This document shows positions 1 to 6,902 of a DNA stretch of 7,627 nucleotides, one piece after another. The notes beneath the pieces are model-generated. The model made no database searches, was not told where the DNA came from, and saw nothing but the letters and a program-made list of their open reading frames with translations. Within the stretch, counting starts at the first letter, position 1, and every line of letters begins with the position of its first letter. The position numbers were made by a program, and so were the translations under genes. The DNA is from a bacterium (GTDB lineage Bacteria; Patescibacteriota; Minisyncoccia; 2-02-FULL-40-12; IGHO2-12-FULL-4): NCBI GenBank assembly GCA_030695705.1, contig JAUYPS010000023.1, positions 1 to 7,627 on the forward strand, written 5' to 3'.

Positions 1-1
1 A

Positions 2-1642
2 CTCACCGAAAGGCAACCTTGGACTCCCAAGGGTATTTGGGGGCATAAAGATCCGGCTGAAATGACTTTAGAAGAAAAGGAACAGATGCTTGAAAAAGCC
101 AAGTATTCTGGCCCATTGACTACTGCTTACTGGGAAAATGAAATTGCTGGCCATAAATTTAAGCCGGACAGAGAAGAAGCGGAGTCCTTAAGAAGGAGGG
201 TTCAGGAATTGGAAGAGGAAAATAAAAAGCTGAAAGCGGAGATTAACCGTCCGGTTGAAATATCTCAAGGAGCCGGTCCGGCCGAAACAGAGTCGGAGCA
301 AACCGAAATGAACCAAGCCCTGCTCCAGACGAACAAGGAGGAGTTGAAAGAAAAAAAGAAGGGTATTGGCCAAAGATTCAAAGAAGGGGTGGTTATTGAA
401 TCCGAAGCACTAGAAAGACCAGCTGATGGACTAGCAACAAAAGAGCCGGTGCCAGAAACGGGATCAGCGGAAAAACCGGCTGAGAATGCGGCCGAAGTTC
501 ATCCGGATGACAGAGATAGACAAATTGAGGAATTACGAAGAAAAATCAAAGATTTGAGAGAAGAAAGATATAAAAGGAGCAGAGCAACGGGCGTAATTGG
601 GCAGACCAAAATTGAAGAGGAATATGCTCCGCAGATTAAAGAACTGGAGAATAGAATCAAAGAATTGGAACGCGGCGAGAAGTCGAAAATAACCGGCCGA
701 GGAGTAGCTGGGTTTTTTGCCGAAAGGGCCAAGGGTTTTCTCGGTGGATTTGGCTGGTGGGAAGCGCATCAGGCGGAGAAATTCCGTTTGGGCACTAAAG
801 AAACCGGCCAACAGCTGAATGCCGAAGCGATGTTGTTGCAACAAGAAGAAGGATTGTTGGATTTAAATGCCGCTTGGGAAGAGGCGCAAGAAACGGAAGC
901 CCAAAGAGAAGAAACAGAAAAGGAATTATTAGAAATAGGGATTGAAGAAAAAGACGCCCGGCACTTGGCCGTAGAAACTATCTCGGATCAAATTTCCGGA
1001 AAGAAAAAAGAGCGCAACCGACAATTGGAAGATGAGATGGTTGCCGGAGCTCTGGCTAAACTGGAAGAAGAATTAAAAAAGAAGTCCCGGGTTCAAGAAT
1101 ACATGGCTGCTCATGGTGGCAAAGTAATCACTCTCGAAAAAATGCGGGAAGTGGAAAAAAGAATCAGAGAAGAAATTGGCAAATTGCGCAAGGGTCAGGT
1201 GAAGAAGGATTTTGTCGATTTTGTGAAATTGTCACGGCAATCTCTTGATAGAAAATGGTGGACTCGGTATGTTTATACAGGATTAGACGCTGTTTTGGCC
1301 GGGCTGATGGTAAAATGGATTGCGGGAAAATACCTTGGGACGGGAGTGGAAAAAGCAGCTGAAGCGATTGGCGGCGGAGGAGTAAGCGGTGCCGAACAAA
1401 CTCTCGAGATAGCTATGAAAGATACCGTCTGGGGAGAAACTAAAAGATTTTTAATAGAACGGGGATTGACTAGCCCCGGCGATGCCGACATTTTGAAATA
1501 TGCCAGAATGGTGGCGGAAGATAGCAGTGTAGCGGTCAAAGAATGGGGATTGGAAGGCCAAATTTTAGATAAGCAAATGCCGGGAGGGTATTTGCTTAAG
1601 TTTGGCCGGGTAGCGGCAGAATTAGCAAAATTAGGATTATAA
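2..1642 (+). CDS. Long coiled-coil protein with LysM-like C-terminus (5' partial)
   Basis: I do not recognise a named family. The frame is open to the left edge: 20 sense codons (beginning LTERQPWTPKGIW) precede the first ATG at 62, which has no Shine-Dalgarno site, so the true start is probably outside the window. Residues below count from that ATG, which gives 526 aa. Roughly 36-62, 145-205, 245-300 and 315-380 are Lys/Glu-rich heptad-like coiled coil. A Gly/aromatic patch with GGFGWW lies near 225-233. One hydrophobic stretch lies at about 403-426 but contains Asp and Lys, so it is at best a weak membrane helix. Residues 452-514 run from DTVWG to MPGGYLLKF, a layout like a degenerate LysM domain (peptidoglycan or glycan binding in other proteins). 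The stop is TAA, ten bases before the next gene, so the two are probably co-transcribed. A structural or scaffold role near the envelope machine encoded downstream is inference. Confidence 0.8.
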   Translation, partial: LTERQPWTPKGIWGHKDPAEMTLEEKEQMLEKAKYSGPLTTAYWENEIAGHKFKPDREEAESLRRRVQELEEENKKLKAEINRPVEISQGAGPAETESEQTEMNQALLQTNKEELKEKKKGIGQRFKEGVVIESEALERPADGLATKEPVPETGSAEKPAENAAEVHPDDRDRQIEELRRKIKDLREERYKRSRATGVIGQTKIEEEYAPQIKELENRIKELERGEKSKITGRGVAGFFAERAKGFLGGFGWWEAHQAEKFRLGTKETGQQLNAEAMLLQQEEGLLDLNAAWEEAQETEAQREETEKELLEIGIEEKDARHLAVETISDQISGKKKERNRQLEDEMVAGALAKLEEELKKKSRVQEYMAAHGGKVITLEKMREVEKRIREEIGKLRKGQVKKDFVDFVKLSRQSLDRKWWTRYVYTGLDAVLAGLMVKWIAGKYLGTGVEKAAEAIGGGGVSGAEQTLEIAMKDTVWGETKRFLIERGLTSPGDADILKYARMVAEDSSVAVKEWGLEGQILDKQMPGGYLLKFGRVAAELAKLGL

Positions 1643-1652
1643 ATTTGATAAG

Positions 1653-1982
1653 ATGAACGAAATTATTCAAAAAGAATTGCAGGAAAAGCTAGGCCAGTTA
1701 CTGGCCGAGTCGCCTTTGGCGGAGGAATTGAAAAAGACGATTTTAGACGGCATGGATAAGTTGCCGGAGTATCTTATTTTTGATTTACTAGATGCCTTGG
1801 AAAAAGAAAAGATCGAATTGGAAAGAATTGCGGAGGAAATCGGAGCTTATCTGGAACAGCAGGATGGGGACTGGCTGAAACTCGAAGAAAAACAGCAGGA
1901 GGCGGCAAATAATATCGTCGACCAAGAATTACAGAAAATTGAAGACGAAGTTGGTTTGGAAGAAGCCAGAGAAACTTTGTAA
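1653..1982 (+). CDS. Small acidic all-helical hypothetical protein
   Basis: This 109 aa protein has no family I recognise. It is rich in Glu, Leu and Lys and is predicted by eye to be almost entirely alpha-helical. A proline (LPEYLIFDLLD, about 38-48) breaks it into two helical parts. There is no signal peptide or membrane segment and there are no cysteines. It starts at the ATG ten bases after the upstream stop; no Shine-Dalgarno sequence sits at normal distance (the nearest purine run, AGGA, ends about 16 bases away). Its TAA stop lies inside the left arm of the terminator that follows, so it is the last gene of the first transcription unit. A cytosolic helper or partner of the preceding coiled-coil protein is plausible but unproven. 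Confidence 0.75.
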   Translation: MNEIIQKELQEKLGQLLAESPLAEELKKTILDGMDKLPEYLIFDLLDALEKEKIELERIAEEIGAYLEQQDGDWLKLEEKQQEAANNIVDQELQKIEDEVGLEEARETL

Positions 1983-2028
1983 AACAAAAGAGCCGAGCAG
2001 TGTATACTGCTCGGCTCTTTTGTTTTAC
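1979..2028 (+). terminator. Very strong, symmetrical intrinsic terminator
   Basis: The arms 1979-2001 and 2006-2028 are perfectly complementary over 23 bp around a 4-base loop (GTAT). The GC-rich core GAGCCGAGCAG pairs with CTGCTCGGCTC and is followed by TTTTGTTTT. The A-rich mirror on the left gives the same U-tract on the other strand, so it can stop transcription in both directions. The left arm contains the TAA stop of the preceding gene. It separates the first two genes from the unit that begins at about 2055. Confidence 0.93.
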
Positions 2029-2038
2029 TTTTACCGCA

Positions 2039-2047
2039 TGTTATAAT
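2039..2047 (+). promoter_or_regulatory. Extended -10 promoter (TGTTATAAT)
   Basis: A perfect TATAAT at 2042-2047 is preceded by TG one base upstream, the extended -10 form that needs little from a -35 element. At -35 only TTGTTT (2020-2025, 16-base spacer) is present, a poor match lying in the terminator arm. Transcription would start about 7 bases beyond the hexamer, near 2054-2055, on or beside the ATG at 2055. It lies directly after a strong terminator, which supports a real new transcription start serving the genes to 6902. Confidence 0.72.
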
Positions 2048-2054
2048 TATGAAT

Positions 2055-2465
2055 ATGGAAAATCCTACTCTCGAACAAGAAATTGCAGATATTGAAAAAA
2101 GATTGGCGGAAAAAAAAGCCGAATTAGGGAAAGAAGAACTGGGCGTGGCTCTGAAAGAGCAAGTTCAGGAGAAAGTCCCCGAGTATCAGCCGTCTCCGGC
2201 TCCAGTTGTGCCAATACAAGAACCTTTTCAAACTATTCCTTCCGCTCCTCCGGTGCCGGTAGCCGAACTCCCTTCTTATCTTTCGGACGAACTAAAAAAC
2301 AAAGTCCAGGAATTGGTTAATATGGCTTTTGCCAAAAGCATTGAAGAAGCAGTCAAAGAAGCTTCTAAATTAAATAATCCCGCCCTGATTGATGCTTTCC
2401 ACGATGTTTTAGTCGATCAGCTTTATAATACTTTAATTGAAAGAGGTAAACTTCTCAAAATATAA
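2055..2465 (+). CDS. Coiled-coil / Pro-rich linker / helical C-terminal domain protein
   Basis: The product is 136 aa from the ATG at 2055; an in-frame ATG at 2049 would add Met-Asn. I chose 2055 because the predicted transcript starts at about 2054-2055, leaving 2049 outside the message and making the gene leaderless. From this start, residues 1-45 form a charged coiled coil, about 43-72 form a Pro/Val/Ala linker (PSPAPVVPIQ, SAPPVPVAEL), and 75-136 form a compact helical domain with the pattern SIEEAVKEASKLNNPALIDAFHDVLVDQLYNTLIERGKLL. I recall similar C-terminal domains in other Parcubacteria proteins, but know no name or function. There is no signal peptide. It ends two bases before the metalloprotease-like gene, so the two are surely co-transcribed. 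An adaptor in the ATPase locus is inference only. Confidence 0.8.
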   Translation: MENPTLEQEIADIEKRLAEKKAELGKEELGVALKEQVQEKVPEYQPSPAPVVPIQEPFQTIPSAPPVPVAELPSYLSDELKNKVQELVNMAFAKSIEEAVKEASKLNNPALIDAFHDVLVDQLYNTLIERGKLLKI

Positions 2466-2467
2466 AT

Positions 2468-3820
2468 ATGCCTGCTTTTCCAGAATTAAAAAAGATAGAG
2501 AAAATAATTCCAGAAGAAGAATCAGCCGGAAACTCTAACCAGGAGAATTCGCTTGAATTTGAAACGGAAGGACAGACCGAAAATATGGGGCTCCGTACCA
2601 TCGGTTTCTTAAAAGGCGGACATATTGATATCCCTGATTTGGGCAAGTTTAATCCCCAGCAAGAAATAGATCGGTTTAGGCAATCCGAAAAAGGATATCT
2701 TGATTTGCCAGATTTCAAAAGCAAGCTAAGAACTTTTAGAGAAAACTTGTCCAAAGCCCAATGGGACTTTGAAAAACTGCTCAAGGAAAACCAGGAAAAA
2801 GATCTGGATTGGCTTTATGAAGAAATGCTGCGGATTTTGAGAAGGCATTCCGTCCAATCACAAGAACCTCAATTTACCAATGCACTCGATAAATTTATGG
2901 AAATACGCCGAAATATCAAAACAGTGGTTGTCGATTATAAAAAAAGATTCGGAGAAAATTGGGAAGTGGAATTGTTTGGAAGTCTTTGGGGCCGTCCACC
3001 CAGAGGAAAAGTGGAGGTAGAAATTATGCCAATTAACTTATATTTTCATATTTACAATCGCCAAGATTATGTGTTGGCCAATCAAGGGGCGGAAGAAAAT
3101 AGCCAAAATGTGATTTTTGGACTTCAATCTGCGGGAGCCAGTTTAACTTACGCCATGCCGCTACCCCTTCTCAATGATCTTATTCTTATTGAAAACTCAA
3201 GCTTTGGTTTAACCCCTTCAGAAAAAGAGGCTATCCCCATCCACGAAGAAGAGCATGCCATCCATAAACTTTATCCCTCAAAGACGATGGTTAAATATGA
3301 GGAAAGTTTAGTTGCTTCTACTCAATTAGGCGGGGAGGTTGGCTTGGAACAATTTTCAAAGATTAGCCAAAGGCATGCGAAACGGCAAAGTTTGTATTGG
3401 GAAAAAGGCGCCAAAAGTGAAGTTTTGGCCTATTTAAAAGACAAGCGGCTATCCCTAAAAAATATAGAAAACACCCTGGTGTCTTCAGATTTATACAATT
3501 ATTTCGCCGTTGAACTTGAGGATCAGGTTAATCGCTTTACGGAACACTTTAAGCGCTATGGAGTGGCGGTGAAATCGGAAACGGGAGACGGTCAATTGAG
3601 TGAGCAAGAAATGATAGAGTCGTTTGTCGAGGCTTTGGAAAAAAGCTGGGAATTTTATAAATTAAGAATAGGTAAAGCCGTTTCGGCGGCGGAAGCATTG
3701 CTTGAAGAGTATGTTAATCGCTATGGAGAGGAAGAAGGACGGGCAAAAATTTTGCGCATTTTGAGCCAAGAGCCTTTGAATAAATGGCATCGTTTGTCCA
3801 AATTAATGCTTAATTCCTAA
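2468..3820 (+). CDS. Predicted HExxH zinc metalloprotease-like protein
   Basis: This 450 aa protein is probably cytosolic, since no signal peptide or membrane helix is visible. Residues 1-45 are polar and likely disordered; about 85-160 are helical. A beta-rich stretch at about 178-200 (GKVEVEIMPINLYFHIY) leads into the catalytic-looking region. HEEEH at 259-263, preceded by hydrophobic residues (AIPI) and followed by AIHKL, matches the zincin HExxH signature: H259 and H263 would bind zinc and E260 would be the general base. E318 in KSEVLAYLKD is the best candidate for a third, gluzincin-type ligand, 55 residues on. The rest is helical. I recall CPR proteins with the same layout but no assigned substrate. 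The gene starts two bases after the preceding stop with no Shine-Dalgarno site, and the ATPase gene begins six bases after its stop. Processing a component of that machine is a hypothesis; a non-catalytic zinc fold is also possible. Confidence 0.82.
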   Translation: MPAFPELKKIEKIIPEEESAGNSNQENSLEFETEGQTENMGLRTIGFLKGGHIDIPDLGKFNPQQEIDRFRQSEKGYLDLPDFKSKLRTFRENLSKAQWDFEKLLKENQEKDLDWLYEEMLRILRRHSVQSQEPQFTNALDKFMEIRRNIKTVVVDYKKRFGENWEVELFGSLWGRPPRGKVEVEIMPINLYFHIYNRQDYVLANQGAEENSQNVIFGLQSAGASLTYAMPLPLLNDLILIENSSFGLTPSEKEAIPIHEEEHAIHKLYPSKTMVKYEESLVASTQLGGEVGLEQFSKISQRHAKRQSLYWEKGAKSEVLAYLKDKRLSLKNIENTLVSSDLYNYFAVELEDQVNRFTEHFKRYGVAVKSETGDGQLSEQEMIESFVEALEKSWEFYKLRIGKAVSAAEALLEEYVNRYGEEEGRAKILRILSQEPLNKWHRLSKLMLNS

Positions 3821-3826
3821 ATTTTT

Positions 3827-6259
3827 GTGGATTCCATAATTTTATCTCTAGTTTTTATCATTGTCTTCGGTATCGTTCTTCTGGCCGGTTTTGTCGTATT
3901 GGGAAGTTTTAAAACAAAAGGAAGGATGCAAAGAGCTCTGAATGCGACTCTGTTTTTGGTTAAAGTTCCCCGGGAAGCGGCCTCTTCGGCAAATTCAGGG
4001 CAAGCTAAAAACGAAAAGGAACTAATCAGCATTGCCGAGCAGATGATTTCCGGTTTTTCCAATCTCCATTCTAAGGGCTGGAATAAATTTTTATACGGCG
4101 AACCGTATGTTGTTTTAGAAATTGCGGTGCATCATATTGGAGAAGAAACCCATTTTTATATCTCCGTACCTAAATCCAGCAAGGATATAATTGAAAAACA
4201 ATTATATGGGCTTTATCCGCAAGCGGAGGTTAGCAGAATTCCGGATTACAATATTTTCAATTCTCAGGGAGCGGTGGCGGGAACTTATTTAAGCTATTCC
4301 GGGAATCCAATCTTGCCTTTTAAGACCTATCAGAAAATGGAAACAGATCCGATTGGAGGGATTCTGACGGCCATGTCTAAACTGGAGGGGGAAACCGAGG
4401 GGGCGGCTTTGCAGATTTTGATCCGTCCGACTCATGCCAGCGGGCAAAAATCTTTAGCAGAAAAGACGGCTAGGGAAATGCAATCCGGGTACCAATTTAA
4501 GGAAGCGCTAAAACGCGCGCAACATCCTCCTGCTCCGAAAAAGCCGGATCCGAACAAGCCCCCCGAACCGGAAAAGCCGCGGATAGTTACTCCGGCCGAT
4601 GATGAAATCATTAAATCAATCACGGCCAAAGCCGGCAAACAGAATTTTGATACAAACATCCGTTTACTTACTTCTGCCGGTTCGGAAGCCAGAGCTCAAC
4701 AATTGCTTCAGGACTTTGAAGGAGCTTTGGCACAGTTTTCCGCTCCCGATTTGAACTCTTTGAAACCAGTTAAGTTGGTCGGCTCTGCTTTAAACAAACT
4801 GGTTTATAATTTTTCCTTCCGCCTTTTCGATGAACGGCAAAAACTGGTGATGTCCACGGAGGAAGTGGCTAGCTTATATCATTTTCCACTAAACAGCACG
4901 TCTGCTCCGCGGGTCAATTTCTTAAAAGCTAAACCATCAGAACCACCGGCTAACTTGCCGGAACAAGGGATTGTGATTGGTAAAAATATTTTCCGGGGGC
5001 AGGAAAAAATCGTGCGCATGACTGACGAAGATCGCCGCCGGCACTTATATATCATCGGGCAGACAGGCACCGGCAAGTCTGTCTTTATGAAAAGCATGCT
5101 GCGTCAGGATATGGAAAACGGCAAGGGAGTTTGTCTGATTGATCCTCATGGTGAATTTGCCGAATTTGCGCTTTCCGTTGTCCCCAAAGAAAGAGCCGAA
5201 GATGTGATTTACTTTGATCCGGGGAATATTTCCCGTCCTTTGGGATTAAACATGCTGGAGATTGATCCGACCCATCCGGAACAAAAAACGATGGTGATCG
5301 ACGAACTGTTTGGAATTTTCGATAAACTATATGACCTTAAAACTACCGGGGGACCAATGTTTGAAAAGTATTTTAAGAATGCCGCTTTGCTTTTGCTCGA
5401 TGACTACACTAATGAAATTCCCGTCCTAGCCGATATCTCCCGAGTATTGGTAGATGACAAGTTCCGTGCCGAAAAACTAAGCCGGGAAACTAATCCTTTA
5501 GTTAAACAATTTTGGCAACTGGAAGCGGAGAAAGCCGGCGGAGAATCAAGTTTAGCCAATATGGCACCTTATATTTCTTCCAAAATCACCTCTTTTATTT
5601 TCAACGAATTTCTGCGCCCGATTATCAATCAGCCGAAAAGCGCTTTCAACTTTCGTGAGGTGATGGATAATAAAAAGATTTTGATCGTCAATTTGTCCAA
5701 AGGGCGGATTGGGAATATCAATGCCAATTTATTAGGAATGATTATTGTGGGCAAACTTTTAATGGCCGCTTTATCGCGGGCGGACAATGCCTCTTTTGAT
5801 TTTCCGGATATGTATCTCTATATTGATGAGTTTCAAAACTTTACCACCGACAGCATCTCCACCATTTTATCCGAGGCGCGCAAGTACCGTCTGGACTTGA
5901 TTATTGCCCATCAGTTTACCAAACAGCTTAAAGAGGGAATCCGCGATGCGGTTTTTGGCAACGTCGGCTCAATGACTGTTTTTCGAATCAGTCCGGACGA
6001 TGCCGAGTTTATGAAAAACAAATTCGAGCCGGTTTTTTCCGCCCAGGATTTAATGAGTATCGACAATCTAAATGCTTATGTTAATCTGCTTATCAACGGT
6101 CAGACGGCCAGGCCGTTCAATATTAAAGTAGATACGGAAAATGTCTTCGGTGCCGGTTCGGTGGAAACAGCCAAAGCGATTAAAGATATTTCTTCCATAA
6201 AATTCGGCCGTCCGAGAGAAGAAGTGGAAAAAGAACTTCAACAGAAATATGGGCAATAA
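3827..6259 (+). CDS. Membrane-anchored TraD/VirB4-like (FtsK/HerA superfamily) ATPase
   Basis: This 810 aa protein is a predicted motor of a type IV secretion or conjugation-type apparatus. An N-terminal membrane helix at 4-26, followed by KTKGRMQR, places the bulk in the cytoplasm. Residues about 62-230 form an alpha/beta domain (FYISVPKSSKDIIEKQLYG) of the kind that precedes the motor in such ATPases. A Pro-rich linker spans 233-252 and a second alpha/beta region about 256-375. The RecA-like motor carries Walker A GQTGTGKS at 411-418 (K417), LIDPHGE at 437-443, Walker B LYIDEFQNF at 664-672 (D667, E668) and the AHQ motif at 694-696. The start is GTG, six bases after the previous stop, with no Shine-Dalgarno site; the membrane helix follows at once, which supports it. 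The stop overlaps the GtrA start. Whether the cargo is DNA or protein, and whether it is a coupling protein (VirD4/TraD) or VirB4-like, cannot be told from sequence alone. Confidence 0.92.
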   Translation: MDSIILSLVFIIVFGIVLLAGFVVLGSFKTKGRMQRALNATLFLVKVPREAASSANSGQAKNEKELISIAEQMISGFSNLHSKGWNKFLYGEPYVVLEIAVHHIGEETHFYISVPKSSKDIIEKQLYGLYPQAEVSRIPDYNIFNSQGAVAGTYLSYSGNPILPFKTYQKMETDPIGGILTAMSKLEGETEGAALQILIRPTHASGQKSLAEKTAREMQSGYQFKEALKRAQHPPAPKKPDPNKPPEPEKPRIVTPADDEIIKSITAKAGKQNFDTNIRLLTSAGSEARAQQLLQDFEGALAQFSAPDLNSLKPVKLVGSALNKLVYNFSFRLFDERQKLVMSTEEVASLYHFPLNSTSAPRVNFLKAKPSEPPANLPEQGIVIGKNIFRGQEKIVRMTDEDRRRHLYIIGQTGTGKSVFMKSMLRQDMENGKGVCLIDPHGEFAEFALSVVPKERAEDVIYFDPGNISRPLGLNMLEIDPTHPEQKTMVIDELFGIFDKLYDLKTTGGPMFEKYFKNAALLLLDDYTNEIPVLADISRVLVDDKFRAEKLSRETNPLVKQFWQLEAEKAGGESSLANMAPYISSKITSFIFNEFLRPIINQPKSAFNFREVMDNKKILIVNLSKGRIGNINANLLGMIIVGKLLMAALSRADNASFDFPDMYLYIDEFQNFTTDSISTILSEARKYRLDLIIAHQFTKQLKEGIRDAVFGNVGSMTVFRISPDDAEFMKNKFEPVFSAQDLMSIDNLNAYVNLLINGQTARPFNIKVDTENVFGAGSVETAKAIKDISSIKFGRPREEVEKELQQKYGQ

Positions 6260-6902
6260 AATGTTTACTAAAAAAGATTTTTACTTTTCAGTATTTACCG
6301 GGACAGGGGCAGGCTTAATTGCCTGGCGGATTTTTAATTTTTTGGGTTTTCCTGGTCTGGTAATGGCTACGGAAGGAGCGGTTATTTTATCCAGTGTTTG
6401 GCTGGTTTTAATTGTGCCGATTCTCTGGATAATCGGAGTTAATCTCGGATATTTTTTAGGAAGATATGTCGGATTTTTCAGCCAATTCGGAAAATTCGCC
6501 GCTATTGGCTTTACCAATGCCGCGGTAGATTTCGGAGTACTTAATTATCTTATTTTCCTTAGCGGAATCACAGGAGGAGGATATTATTCTATCTTTAAAA
6601 CTACCTCATTTTTAGTCGCCCTGATCAATAGTTATCTTCTAAATAAATATTGGGCCTTTGAAGCCGGAAGAAGCAGTGGTGGCGGCATAGAATTTGTAAA
6701 ATTCGCCAGTGTGGCGACAGTGGTCCTTTTGCTCAATGTAGGCGTAGCTTCATATATTGTAAATTCCGTAAGTCCCATGTTTGGGTTTACTTTAGAGGTC
6801 TGGGCCAATGTCGGCGCCGTAGCCGGCGCTGCCTCCGCTTTGATTCTTTCTTTTATCGGATTTAAACTCTTGGTATTCAAAACAAAAGTAAGTTTGAGCT
6901 AA
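6249..6902 (+). CDS. GtrA family membrane protein with N-terminal extension
   Basis: This 217 aa integral membrane protein has about six hydrophobic segments: roughly 12-31, 43-70, 82-104, 118-135, 149-171 and 184-209. The last four form the GtrA-like domain (PF04138), with the typical FGKFAAIGFTNAAVDFGVLNYL entry, INSYLLNKYWAFE near 126-137, and a closing FIGFKLLVFK. GtrA proteins are thought to help flip or carry polyprenyl-linked sugars for glycosylation of surface polymers. The two extra helices at the N-terminus make it longer than the usual 120-150 aa. The ATG at 6249 overlaps the ATPase gene by 11 bases; an in-frame ATG at 6261, one base after that stop, is an equally possible start. 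Neither has a Shine-Dalgarno site, so translational coupling is likely. No glycosyltransferase partner lies in the window. Confidence 0.88.
   Translation: MGNKMFTKKDFYFSVFTGTGAGLIAWRIFNFLGFPGLVMATEGAVILSSVWLVLIVPILWIIGVNLGYFLGRYVGFFSQFGKFAAIGFTNAAVDFGVLNYLIFLSGITGGGYYSIFKTTSFLVALINSYLLNKYWAFEAGRSSGGGIEFVKFASVATVVLLLNVGVASYIVNSVSPMFGFTLEVWANVGAVAGAASALILSFIGFKLLVFKTKVSLS

Noticed and set aside
188..844. Minus-strand open frames across the coiled-coil gene (and similar ones at 1273-1539, 2455-2784, 3817-4062, 4432-4659, 4879-5097, 6068-6256, 6281-6517, 6632-6880, 6877-7089 and 7133-7444)
   Set aside because: They lie antisense to genes with clear protein signatures, have low-complexity Ser/Phe/Leu-rich products and show no ribosome sites.
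4523..4582. Pro/Lys repeat as a separate coding or DNA repeat element
   Set aside because: It reads as an ordinary flexible Pro-rich linker (residues 233-252) between two domains of the ATPase, with no exact nucleotide repeat unit.
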